This document shows, piece by piece, positions 52,215 through 61,853 of a stretch of 64,000 nucleotides of DNA; within the stretch, counting starts at the first letter, position 1, and each line of letters opens with the position of its first letter. The DNA lies in the NCBI GenBank assembly GCA_963580285.1, contig OY757011.1, positions 97,392,678-97,456,677 of the forward strand. The letters run 5' to 3'. The notes beneath the pieces are model-generated. The model ran no database searches and had not been told where the DNA came from. It was given only the letters and a program-made list of their open reading frames with translations. Both the position numbers and the translations under genes were made by a program. This DNA comes from Lucinisca nassula (lineage: Eukaryota; Mollusca; Bivalvia; Lucinida; Lucinidae).

Positions 52215-52445
52215 AGTAGAAGTGGAGGCAATGATCAGGAATCGATACAATTAACCCGCAGCTCCCATCAGAGACACCAAAGGGAAAGAAACACAAACAC
52301 TTAACAACAGACCCCAACGGAAACACCAAGAGCGGAAAGCCAAAAGGAAAGTACTTTCCCACAAAATAGGCTATCCAAAATAACATAATATAAGCGACAC
52401 AAACACCCAAAGACAAACCTTAACAAAAATAAACCGCGACAGAAG
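52215..52445 (-). repeat. Penelope-like element 3' tail fragment
   Basis: 'GGAGGCAATGATCAGGAATC' inward to 'AATAAACCGCGACAGAAGAA'. Closest to the 33200-33515 variant of the tail. Confidence 0.82.
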
Positions 52446-52759
52446 AACTTAAAAGGTTATAATGTTTCATAGCCCAATCAACATAATCCCAAATACATTT
52501 ATTACCCATTCAACAGCATATTGGTCATATGAAGTTCTTACTACTCATCCACGTTGTTTCAACTATTCATGTAACATGCCTGTGTAACAAAAAGTGCATC
52601 TTTTACAATCCATCAACACTATTTGAATCATTAAGATCTCTCGCCCACGTAACTATGTTACACAATGCAGTGATATGGGTTGTAGTGTTAAGATTGTGTA
52701 GAAACCGAATTGCGATGTCGCTGGGCACACATGATCGAAAAGCCATGTATTTGTTTTAA

Positions 52760-52979
52760 CCCTTTTTGTACCAAGTGGAATCTTCCTCCCTATATACTGT
52801 AGGAGTCAATTTCAAAATTTAGGGATGTCAGGTTGTGTTTTCTTCAAAATAGATTTGGAAAATGACTGAAATTTTATGCAAACAGTGGAGGCCCTGATCA
52901 GACGCCGCGTTGTGCGGCGTCTGATCTGGGCCTGCACTGTTTGCCAGTTACACGTTTTGGAGTTTCTGGTACCCAATGG

Positions 52980-52980
<1 letters not shown>
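52760..52980 (-). mobile_element. piggyBac-like MITE with central hairpin
   Basis: TTAA at 52756-52759 and 52981-52984. Ends CCCTTTTTGTACC / GGTACCCAATGGG. Hairpin GATCAGACGCCGCG / GCGGCGTCTGATC near 52897-52927. Same family as 17995-18214, opposite orientation. Confidence 0.88.
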
Positions 52981-52981
<1 letters not shown>

Positions 52982-53012
<31 letters not shown>

Positions 53013-53013
53013 C
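52982..53013. repeat. (AAT)n microsatellite
   Basis: About ten AAT units starting at the right TTAA of the MITE. Confidence 0.97.
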
Positions 53014-53279
53014 GACCATATTTAGAGAGGGTACCACATTTGGTAAACTAGTACTAATCTTCCATGTGGTCCACTTTTTCTGAACAGAAACCAGTACTCA
53101 AGTCTCTTCCTGAAGGAAACAACGCCGACCTCGGTAGCTCAGTCGGATGCGCGTCTGACTACTGATCAGGAGGACGTGGGTTCCATACCTGCCGGGGTCG
53201 GCAACATTTTTTTGTGGAGATTGATCAGGAAATATTTTCTACGGTCATTCTCTCCCTTCCGCTGTTTCAAGAAGGGCAG

Positions 53280-54223
53280 AAGCCCCCGCCCATAGGGGCT
53301 TGAAGAAATATATGGGCTGCATGATGCTTCCACGCAGAGCTGAATCCGGCCCGCACACTAGTACTGGTAAACCGCTTAGAGGATCTAAGCCTGTCCAGAA
53401 ATCGCGGTGCGAGGCGGACCGTCCATGCTTATAAACCCTATTGGTTTCATTGGGCGACAGGGCTTGAGGCCTAATTGGCCGAAACTAGCTAGTCTGGCCC
53501 AGAAAACATGTACACTCCATATTTTTCACTTCTGTGGTATATTCCTTGCTTCCAGAGGATAACCCTTTTAAAGAACATATTTAACTTCACTACAGCTGGT
53601 GTGTGGGAATGTGTGGCGGCGGTAAAACGTCTCCTTGCCCTACATCATAGTGTAGATTATATTTTCTTGTCCTTTCGGATCATTGATTCCATTGTGGAAT
53701 TTCGAAAATATCTGAGGGTAACTGATGAGGCCTAATTGGCCGAAACTAGCTAGTCTGGCCCAGAAAACATGTACACTCCATATTTTTCACTTCTGTGGTG
53801 TATTCCTTGCTTCCAAAGGATAACCCTTTTATAGAACATATTTAACTTCACTACAGCTGATGTTTGGGAATGTGTGGCGGCGGTAAAACGTCTCCCTGCC
53901 CTACATCTTAGTGTAGATTATATTTTCTTGTCCTTTGGGATCATTGATTCCATTGTGGAATTTCGAAAATATCCGAGGGTCACTGATGAGGCCTAATTGG
54001 CCGAAACTAGCTAGTCTGGCCCAGAAAACATGTACACTCCATATTTTTCACTTCTGTGGTGTATTCCTTGCTTCCAAAGGATAACCCTTTTATAGAACAT
54101 ATTGAGATGTCATTTCATCTCGATGTCGGGTAAAAGTCCCACAAAATTGGAAGCAACGTCTCCAAAATGACCTTTACAGTGTTGACGGGGACTTTAAACC
54201 TCAAATCAAACAAACAAACAAAC
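53280..54223 (+). repeat. SINE-B inserted in SINE-A, itself split
   Basis: Duplication AAGAAGGGCAG at 53269-53279 and 54224-54234. The SINE-B sequence is broken after 'GGGCTTGAG' (53469) and resumes 'GAGATGTCATTTCATCTCGA' at 54103. Confidence 0.93.
53470..54102 (+). mobile_element. 261-bp tandem-unit element inside SINE-B, about 2.4 units
   Basis: 'GAGGCCTAATTGGCCGAAAC' at 53466, 53727 and 53988: exact 261-bp period. The right end is TAGAACATAT, as at 20671. TTGAG stands on both sides. Confidence 0.88.
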
Positions 54224-54399
54224 AAGAAGGGCAGTTGTCAGTTTTTGGCGAAAGAATGTGCAGTATACTGGTTAACCGCTTACGTATAAGCCTGCCAAGA
54301 AAAAGGGTGGATTGGTAAACTGACCGGCTCAACATGACTTAAAATAGTGTTGACTGGGCCGTAAAACTCCAATTCAAACAAACACACACGGAAACAGCA

Positions 54400-54475
54400 C
54401 TTGGCGCTTGCAGGGATCGAACCGGCTACCCCTCGATCTCAAATCCGCACTACAGCGCTTATCAATCGACCCTAA
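54400..54475 (-). repeat. tRNA-like fragment
   Basis: GGGATCGAACCGGCTACCCC is the complement of a B box. It is followed by a CGATCTCAAATCCGCAC-type arm. Probably a SINE head; too incomplete to name. Confidence 0.45.
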
Positions 54476-54639
54476 GTTACTTAACATAGAAATGTTTTAA
54501 TGCTCACGTCAACGTGCCCGTCACCGATTTGAATGAAATCCAGGTTGGTAACTTATTTATAGAAAATAACAGCATTAATTTTTATTGTAGTAAGGTCAGC
54601 GTGTATCTATAAAATCTTGGTTGGAATCATGTGTTGGAC

Positions 54640-54715
54640 TTGGCAAACAGTGTTGACCCGTATCAGACGCCGCGTTACGCGGCGTCAGATCAGAATCTAC
54701 ATTGTTTGCTTACAT
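54640..54715. repeat. piggyBac-MITE hairpin remnant
   Basis: GGCAAACAGTGTTGACCC, then TATCAGACGCCGCG / GCGGCGTCAGATCAG and ACATTGTTTGC. No TTAA ends remain. Confidence 0.7.
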
Positions 54716-54759
54716 TACAATTTTTTAAGAGTTAAACGAAACCGTCTAACTCCCCGTTC

Positions 54760-55061
54760 CGGCCCCCGCCCATCGGGGCTTGAAGAAATAGATGGACTGC
54801 ATGATGCTTCCACGCAGAGCTGAAACCGACCCGCTGACGAGTACTGGTAATCCGCTTAGAGGATCTAAGCATGCCCAGGCAAAGCGCTGCGAGTGTCGGA
54901 CCTTCCATGCTTATAAACCCTATTGGTTTCATTGGGCGGCAAGGCTTGAGATGCCATTTCATCTCAATGTCGGGTAAAAGTCCCACAAAATTGGAAGCAA
55001 CGTCTCTTAAAATACCTTTACAGTGTTGGCGGGGACGTTAAACTTCCAATTAAACAAACAC
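54760..55061 (+). repeat. SINE-B, full length, 11-bp duplication
   Basis: ACTCCCCGTTC at 54749-54759 and 55062-55072. This is the best reference for the intact SINE-B (302 bp). Confidence 0.94.
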
Positions 55062-55145
55062 ACTCCCCGTTCAGAACCATTCTTCCAGCCTACATACTGA
55101 GACAATCGACCCCCGAGTACACTCAGTGCTTTGATTAACGTATAG

Positions 55146-55306
55146 GAGCGCTGGCTTTGAGACAACTGCTGACTGGAGCCACACCGGTCGACTCAAGGTG
55201 GGGTAATTTCAGAGACTTTCACAAGGATGGCGATTACGTAACTGGATTGAAGGACTTCTACTCCGTACAGCCTAATAATGTCAAAGTAGAAAAGAACTTT
55301 ATCGGG
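55146..55306 (+). CDS. Putative exon 3 of the secreted host protein
   Basis: Acceptor GTATAG ends at 55145, with TTGATTAAC, a good branch-point match, just upstream. Donor GGG|GTACGT begins at 55307. 161 nt: two bases complete the split codon from exon 2, then 53 codons, ending in phase 0. It includes 'LALRQLLTGATPVDSRWGNF' and 'DFHKDGDYVTGLKDFYSV', with no stop and an amino-acid mix unlike the shadow ORFs around it. No cysteines. The pyrimidine tract is weak. Family unknown. Confidence 0.55.
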
Positions 55307-55324
55307 GTACGTATTAAGCCATAA

Positions 55325-55450
55325 CCCAGCAGGCATACGTCGCTAGGGCAACGTCAAATCAACGTCGGTGCAACGTCATGACGTTGCATAAACGTCATGA
55401 CGTTGTACTGACGCTGATATGACGTCACAACTACGTCATGTGCCTGCAGG
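55325..55450. repeat. Short GACGTC-rich MITE-like repeat
   Basis: Ends CAGCAGGCATACGTCG / CTACGTCATGTGCCTGCAGG, with repeated AACGTCATGACGTTG inside. A related piece lies at 51385-51425. It sits about 20 bp after the putative exon 3 donor. Confidence 0.65.
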
Positions 55451-55639
55451 GTAAGAAACAGACGAACAGGTCTGTCAGAAACCCAAGCCTATGTGAATGC
55501 CTTCATGGCTCTGATAATGACATTTCCGATGAAAATGTATATATTTTTTCCAATTTATGCTCTAAACACAAAATGTTGGTCTTCAATCGGGTGTTTCTAG
55601 TAGATAAGCATACCCGTTGCTTGTAAGCAAATAATAATA

Positions 55640-55812
55640 ATTGTTTTGGTTTACGGCCCTTACAAGATTATTTCACTTGTTTAGAGCCTATCGTTAAACC
55701 AACTGACCTCACGTTGCCTTCTCACATGTTATCCGAGCGAAGGTCGAACTCACAGTGAGACTTAGTGATTAAGAGTCAGCCCTCTTACCCTCTAGGCCAC
55801 GGAAGCCCGTTA
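55640..55812 (-). repeat. SINE-C with tRNA-like head
   Basis: Minus-strand head CTTCCGTGGCCTAGAGGG and AGTTCGACC (damaged B box). The body matches 6550-6705. Confidence 0.78.
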
Positions 55813-56127
55813 ACACACCGGTTACGGCAGTACAACGAACGCTACAGAAATCATGACGTCACAGCAGTATTTTCGGTAAGAAAAAGGTTTATTGTAGCCC
55901 ACATCCTAATCTTTTTGGTTGGTTATTTTGCATAGCTGCAGAATAATGGTATTACCATTTACTGATGCAGTTGCAGAGAATTCTGTTCATTATAAACGAA
56001 AACACAAGCATTTTTCTTTCGTCTAGTGTGTTTTGACCAACCCCAGCATACTTCGATCAATGTTTTTAGACAGTAACATCTTTTGTGTACATGATTTCGT
56101 GATTTGTATGTTATTACGATTTCAGAG

Positions 56128-56229
56128 CTTCCATTGATGCATCTGCTCGAGCCCCAGTTCTTGTCAATACCCACTGATTCCGTGGATGGTCCAATGGTTG
56201 ATTTTTTGTTAGGGTACACCTTACCACGG
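56128..56229 (+). CDS. Putative exon 4 of the secreted host protein
   Basis: Acceptor TTTCAGAG ends at 56127; donor CGG|GTTATG begins at 56230. 102 nt, phase 0 at both ends, reading 'LPLMHLLEPQFLSIPTDSVD' then 'GPMVDFLLGYTLPR'. Alternatives: acceptor at 56125 (does not fit exon 3 phase) and donor at 56215. Phase 0 out matches the terminal exon. This is the least certain of the internal exons, because the open frame also extends upstream to 56104. Confidence 0.45.
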
Positions 56230-56310
56230 GTTATGATACACCATAACGCGGTTAGTCAACACAATTTATGTGCAACAAACACGGATAATATTCTTCATAA
56301 ATTGAAATAT

Positions 56311-56603
56311 TTGTTTGAATTAGGTTTTAATGTCCCCGTCAACACTATTTAGGTCATTTTGGAGACGTTGCTTGCAATTTTGTGGGACTTTTACCCCACA
56401 TTGAGATGAATGACATCTCAAGCCCTGTCGCCCAATGAAACCAGAAGGCTTATATGCATTGGACGATCTGGCTCACACCGCTTTGCCGGGCAAGGCTTAG
56501 TCGTTCTAAGCGGTTTACAAGTACTCGCTTGTGGTAAGATTCAGCTCTGCGTGGAAGCACCATGCAGACAAATTTATTTCTCCAAGCCCGGTAGGCGGGG
56601 GAA
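56311..56603 (-). repeat. SINE-B with 13-bp duplication (one mismatch)
   Basis: ATAAATTGAAATA (56297-56309) and ATAAATTCAAATA (56604-56616). Confidence 0.88.
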
Positions 56604-56619
56604 ATAAATTCAAATAAAA

Positions 56620-57185
56620 CTCTTAAATACGCCAGCGAATGCACGATAAATGATGCTGTTTTTAATTCAAAACGATCCATTTTGCTGTTACATACTCTTT
56701 AATGCCTTTTTATTTCTCGTTATGATCTCCGAACTTATACACGTACGAATTTAAAGGGTTGGGTAACAACCTTGGACAAAGGGGACGGTTGAACACATTT
56801 ATTCTTGCTTTCCAGAACGTTTTTACCACATCCCCTACTTATGAACAACTGAAACCAACGTATTTAGTTTCGGCATTGGTGGGGAGGGGAGACTCTTGAA
56901 TTTATAGATTCCTTTCTTTGCTACTGAAAATAGTAAGTTTTTGTAAATGGCATGGACCCAATATGAGTTAACGGCGAGTATATATGGAGTGTGTTCCAGT
57001 TTTGTCTGGGTCCCGAATGGGACTGTTCTTAGTCCACTGTTATACTCCCTGCATATAAATAATACTTCCACCGACATTGACTCAGAAATAAGACGACTGG
57101 GTGTGCTGCCGGGACATTAGAGTTACAGAGGACTTGCGTAAACTTCGGAACCAAATGGATAGACTCGGATGCTAGGCATGAAAAT
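56620..57185. other. No recognised feature (putative intron 4)
   Basis: No ORF or repeat that I can support. Confidence 0.3.
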
Positions 57186-57189
57186 GTGG

Positions 57190-57480
57190 CATGACATCAT
57201 GCGAACAAGTCCGTGAAATGAACACCCCTTACTTTACATAGAGAAAACTAGGATTCAAGGGGTTATACATACTTTTTTATTATATCTGCTATAAGACATA
57301 GGTTGTGGGTACATGTTAGAACCGCCTCCTTGAGACGGTTCTAACGAGCACCCACAACCTATGTTTGTAGTATAAATAAGAAACATATCATGGATTTTCA
57401 TCAGAGAAGTAGCCATTTAGGAGATGTGAAAAAATACACTATGTCGTACGGGTGTCTTACCAGATGAGTGTTTAATGCAA
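57190..57480 (+). repeat. MITE-E subfamily 2
   Basis: Internal hairpin 57294-57366 (AAGACATAGGTTGTGGGTAC with CACCCACAACCTATGTTT). Left GTCCGTGAAATGAACACCCC. Confidence 0.82.
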
Positions 57481-57919
57481 TACATTAAGCAGATAACTAG
57501 GCAGAGAACAAAAAAAAAAAGTTTGAGGGTTCGTGCATTAGAACTCCTTGAGTATTATTTCACATGATTTTCGGACTCCCAGAAATTCGAGGGCGAATCT
57601 CAATGTGGATGGGGAGAATGGCATAGGGTATATGTATATAGCACACTTGTACTGCCTTTCGATACAAGCCGGCTTTTATAGCAACGTGGTAGATTTGCTT
57701 ATCAATTCGGCGGCCCAGGTTCGAACCACGACCGGGCCAAAGATGTGTAGCATTTTTATCGCCTGTTACACAATGTCAGTAAAAATGTCATAAATGTCCA
57801 CGAAGAACAAAACTGGACCGAAAACGGCACCTTGTGAGACACCAGACAAACTAGAAAAAGTGTCCATAGGACACGGATGCCCCCGTCAAATGCCATTCAT
57901 AAAAAATATTACAAATGTG

Positions 57920-59105
57920 CTTCAAATCAATCATAAAATATATGCATCAAGGGCAGATAATCCAAAGACCAAAAATGCAAGAGTTGTCTTCCTTATTCAT
58001 GACACATCGTCTCAGTGTGATAAATGCACCTGTGAAGTTTCATGAATATATTCCATACGGTTTAGGAGTTATGGCCCGGACACGGTTTACTATATGGTAC
58101 TAAGTCAAGGGCAGATGATCCAAAAACCAAAAAAGCAAGAGTTGTCTTCCTTGTTCATGACACATCGTCTAAGTGTGATGAATGCACCTGTGAAGTTTCA
58201 TGAATATATTCTATACGGTTTAGGAGTTATGGCCAGGACACGACATACCATTTGACTATATATGGATGTAAGTCAAGGGCAGATAATTCAAAAACTAAAC
58301 AAGCAGGAGTTGTCCTCCTTGTTCATGACACATCGTCCAAGTATGATGGATGCACCTGTGAAGATTCATGATTATATTCCATACGGTTTAGGAGTTCTGG
58401 CCCGGACACGGTTTACTATATGGTACTAAGTCAAGGGCAGATAATTCAAAAACCAAAAATGCAAGACTTGTCTTCCTTGTTCATGACGCATCGTCTCAGT
58501 GTGATGAATGCAACTGTGAAGTTTCATGAATATATTCCATACGGTTTAGGAGTTATGGCCCGGACACGGTTTACTATATGGTACTAAGTCAAGGGCAGAT
58601 AATTCAAAAACCAAAAATGCAAGAGTTGTCTTCTTTGTTCATGACACATCGTCTAAGTGTGATGAATGCCCCTGTGAAGTTTCATGAATATATTCCATAC
58701 GCTTTAGGAGTTATGGCCCGGACACGGTTTACTATATGGTACTAAGTCAAGGGCAGATAATTCAAAAACCAAAAATGCAAGAGTTGCCTTCCTTCTTCAT
58801 GGCAGATCGCCTCAGTGTGTGAATGCACCTATGAAGTGTCAGCAATATATTCCAAACGGTTTAGGAGTCATGGCCCGGACACGGTTTACTATACGGTACT
58901 AAGTCAAGGGCAGATAATTCAAAAACTAAAAATGCAAGAGTCTTCTTCCCTGTTCATGACACATCGGCTCAGTGTGATGAATGCAACTGTGAAGTTTTAT
59001 GAATATATTTTGTACGGTTTAGGAGTTATGGCCCGGACACGATGTCGGGACGGACGAACGAATGGACGAACGGACGAACGGACAGACAGGGGTAAAACTT
59101 AATGC
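57920..59105. repeat. Tandem array 7, about 7 units of about 160 bp
   Basis: 'GTCAAGGGCAGATAATTCAA' recurs at about 57946, 58105, 58271, 58430, 58588, 58746 and 58904. Each unit has 'TGTGAAGTTTCATGAATATA' and 'TTTAGGAGTTATGGCCCGGA'. The right end is GGGACGGACGAACGAATGG-type sequence. Confidence 0.94.
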
Positions 59106-59334
59106 CCTTCCGCTATTCTTCGAATAGGCGGGGGCATAAATAACAGCCCAATCCTAAGTTTCACTGCTAGGTTCGGCAATATTATACATGGTGTTGGGGT
59201 CATCTGGATGACCAGCATCGCTAAACTCAAACTCAGCCATAATGTATCTTTCTGAAATAAAAATATAAGACTCTTACTTTGGTATTTTTGCGACATGAAT
59301 GTCGTAACAATGGAGAGAAGTATAGTTGTAAAAA

Positions 59335-59475
59335 AGGGGGAATGGTCGCCTATGGTGAGATTCGAACCTGGGACGATCTGGTAAAATCATTTGCTCTAAG
59401 CACTAAACCAAAGAGTATATGTCTTCCTCAGTTGTCTTCCGCATAATCAACCAAGGGAGGTATAATGTAGGTTAG
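59335..59475 (-). repeat. tRNA-derived SINE fragment
   Basis: Minus strand: TGGTTTAGTGCTTAGAGCAA (A-box-like) and CAGGTTCGAATCTCACC (B box), 59418-59358. Confidence 0.65.
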
Positions 59476-59944
59476 GTGCATTGGGCCGTAAAACCTCACC
59501 CTTTTTTTCCAAGTCCGTATGTTGACGCGAGGTCATGTTTGCGAAAAAAAAACCAAATCCCGGGCGAGTCAACATCTTCCGACATGACAGCCATAATGAA
59601 GGAATAGAGCAAAGCTAAACAAAAAATGTAATCGCCTCTGTGCCAAAGAGCCGTACCCATGACGCAGTTGTCATTGGTTATAAACCTGTAGGCCAAGGAA
59701 GATAATTCAGGATTAGAAGTTGTGGGTCGTAACAATATCAGGGACGTAGCTGGAAGAAAATCATTTGTACGCAAACCAAAGAAAATGCTAAAAATAATAG
59801 CTCCGTTTGCCAAATGGGGACCACTCTTACAGGAAAGAATTTGCTGCCATCAGGGAGCAAAATCTTTCCTGTAAGTGCGGTCCCCGTGGCAGAGGAGGAA
59901 ACTATGCTAGCTAATAAATAGTGTTGCGTATATCCTAGACAAAT

Positions 59945-59974
59945 ACAACTTTTCTTCTTCTTCTTCTTCTTCTT

Positions 59975-60005
<31 letters not shown>

Positions 60006-60080
60006 TTCATCATCATTTTCTTCTTTTTTCTTCTTCCTCTTCTTCTCTCTGCTTCTTTTTTTTCTTCAACTTCCTCTTCT
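59945..60080. repeat. (CTT)n microsatellite
   Basis: Pure (TTC)n at about 59951-60003, then an impure pyrimidine tract. It gives a lysine-run ORF on the minus strand that is an artefact. Confidence 0.97.
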
Positions 60081-60094
60081 TTTTCTATTACGTC

Positions 60095-60250
60095 TATTTT
60101 TGGCCGCCCCCGGCCATAGGGGCTTGAAGAAATATATGGGCTGCATGATGCTTCCACGCAGAGCTGAAACTGACCCGCACACTAGTACTGGTAAACCGCT
60201 TATAGGATCTAAGCCTGTCCAGGAACCGCGGTGCGAGGCGGACCGTCCAT
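60095..60250 (+). repeat. SINE-B head, truncated
   Basis: 'CCGCCCCCGGCCATAGGGGC' to 'GGCGGACCGTCCAT', where it meets SINE-A. Confidence 0.85.
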
Positions 60251-60394
60251 TAAACAGCCCAGCAAACACTATTTAGGTCACATCGAGCTAGTTAGTTTAC
60301 CTTGAAGGCTTATAAAACCAACACAGTGCATATTCTTACGCCAGAATTTGACAACTGCCCTTCTTAAGTTAGTGAAAGGGAGAAAATGACCGTT
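60251..60394 (-). repeat. SINE-A body fragment
   Basis: 'CAGCAAACACTATTTAGGTC' and 'GACAACTGCCCTTCTT' match 50880-51010. Confidence 0.72.
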
Positions 60395-60530
60395 TGTGTA
60401 TTTTGAGTTAAACGTCTCAGCAACCCGCTAAGTTATACAGAGAGTGGACCCCAGTTTAACGACTCGTCAGAAAGTTTGGAGAAGCCAAAAATCGAACCCA
60501 GGACTCCTGGTTTATGAGGTGAGTAAAACC
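60395..60530 (-). repeat. SINE-T
   Basis: 'AACGACTCGTCAGAAAGTTT' and 'AATCGAACCCAGGACTCCTG' (B box on minus). Confidence 0.7.
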
Positions 60531-60539
60531 GAATGATTA

Positions 60540-61040
60540 CCAAAGAGAGCATTTCATGGCACACCCATTTCAAATTTTTTTCTTGCATTGCTTCAATCTT
60601 AAAACGTAGAGTTTGAATAATCGGTCCCCTCGACGGCTAACGTCTATTGTGACGTTTAGTGACGTCGCATTACGGACAGCGTACACGACTTTCTAAATAA
60701 ATAGCGCACATCAGACAACCTTTGAGTTAAACACCTCAGAATTCTCGACTTCAATACCATCCCTTCGTAGAAAACCCGGGTAGGATAAAAGTTTCTATTC
60801 CATGGTACAATCTAGGATTTCCTCGTCTGGTGTGCTAGAACTTGCATACGGGGCTAGTCTTTCGTTGCTGCTTTCAGCGATCAGACTATGTGCTTGCGCA
60901 ACTTCTTTACTCACAAATTATTTTGTAGATTCTTTTGGTCGCACTATGAGTTTTGTCTCATTGAAGTTGGTTTTGCTCAGTATAGCTCATTGTTGGCTAT
61001 TTGAACGGTCCCTCTGTTTTTATATTGTCTACATGTTTAT
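60540..61040. other. No recognised feature (putative intron 4)
   Basis: A 94-codon plus ORF (60802-61086) is hydrophobic but runs into the SINE and has no splice context. Confidence 0.3.
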
Positions 61041-61052
61041 GTACAGGTTATT

Positions 61053-61348
61053 CTTGGGCCCCATCCACCGCTGCACGGGGAAATAAACTGGCTGCATGAT
61101 ACTTCCACACAGAGCTGAAACCCGTCGCACAGGACTACTGGTTAACCACTTAGAAGGTCTTACTCTTCCCGGGTAAAGTGGTGCGAGTCCGACCGTTCCT
61201 TCATATACCCTATTATTCTCCTTAGGTGGTAGGTTTGAGATGCCGTTAATCCTCAATGACGGATAAAAAGAATTGCAAAATTGGAAACAATTCCAAAATG
61301 ACCTCAATAGTGTTGAGAGAGACGTCAAAGCTCAATTCAAACAAACAA
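61053..61348 (+). repeat. SINE-B, diverged, 10-bp duplication
   Basis: ACAGGTTATT at 61043-61052 and 61349-61358. Confidence 0.88.
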
Positions 61349-61589
61349 ACAGGTTATTTTGTCTGTGACATTTTTATATGGATTATAGCGACTGTGTATT
61401 GTGCATCTGTTGTAAAAGTTGTCTCCATGTCATAAACAAACCTTACAACCCAACACACTTTTTGGTTTGGTCGCCATGAGGCGGGCAAACCGGGTATAAT
61501 GACCAGATTGTAACTGTTCCATGGAGGGGCACGTGACGTGATCAACCAATCAGCTTTAACGATGATGTAATACTATACTGCATTTACAG

Positions 61590-61853
61590 GAAACAGCCTG
61601 TCTGAATAGCGAAACAGACCGAAAAGCAAGCGTTTCAACTCCAACAACTGATCCGGGTGTTCGAATTATTAGAAAATATAAGATTGGAAATTTATCAGTG
61701 TTCGAACTGTTTGATCTGAAAGAATTCCATGCATTGGACCAGGCTGGGTTCAATATTTTAAACGACTACGTTTTTTCCCGCCGCCCTGTCAATCCGCAAG
61801 TGATTAGAAGTTATAAATATCACTTATGCAGAGCAGAACCATTTGATCTATAA
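61590..61853 (+). CDS. Putative terminal exon of the secreted host protein
   Basis: Acceptor ACTGCATTTACAG ends at 61589. 87 codons and TAA (61851-61853), entering in phase 0, compatible with exon 4. It reads 'ETACLNSETDRKASVSTPTT', 'VRIIRKYKIGNLSVFELFDL', 'KEFHALDQAGFNILNDYVFS' and, at the end, 'YHLCRAEPFDL'. Two cysteines. At 264 nt with a clean stop and a balanced composition, this is the strongest single coding candidate outside the transposons. Family not recognised. No AATAAA was seen in the first kilobase after the stop (the first is near 62931). Confidence 0.6.
   Translation, partial: ETACLNSETDRKASVSTPTTDPGVRIIRKYKIGNLSVFELFDLKEFHALDQAGFNILNDYVFSRRPVNPQVIRSYKYHLCRAEPFDL

Larger units (their letters stand above)
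53124..54389 (+). repeat. SINE-A with tRNA-like head, split by SINE-B
   Basis: Head 53124-53202: acceptor arms GCCGACC / GGTCGGC pair over 7 bp. The B box is GGTTCCATACC (C in place of the usual G). The body continues to 53279, resumes at 54235 ('TTGTCAGTTTTTGGCGAAAG') and ends in CAAACAAACACACAC. Outer duplication GGAAACA at 53115-53121 and 54390-54396. It looks like a SINE promoter rather than a working tRNA gene. Confidence 0.88.

Noticed and set aside
51925..52416. 163-codon minus ORF
   Set aside because: Its first part is retroelement tail and the rest shows no family signature. Likely a chance extension.
53124..53202. tRNA gene with paired acceptor arms
   Set aside because: The B box is altered, the sequence continues as a SINE with target duplication, and a related head occurs at 51064-51111.
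59738..60157. 139-codon minus ORF with a lysine run
   Set aside because: It translates the (CTT)n microsatellite and SINE-B head.
60802..61086. 94-codon hydrophobic plus ORF
   Set aside because: Its end is inside SINE-B and no neighbouring exon fits. Its hydrophobicity follows from T-rich sequence.
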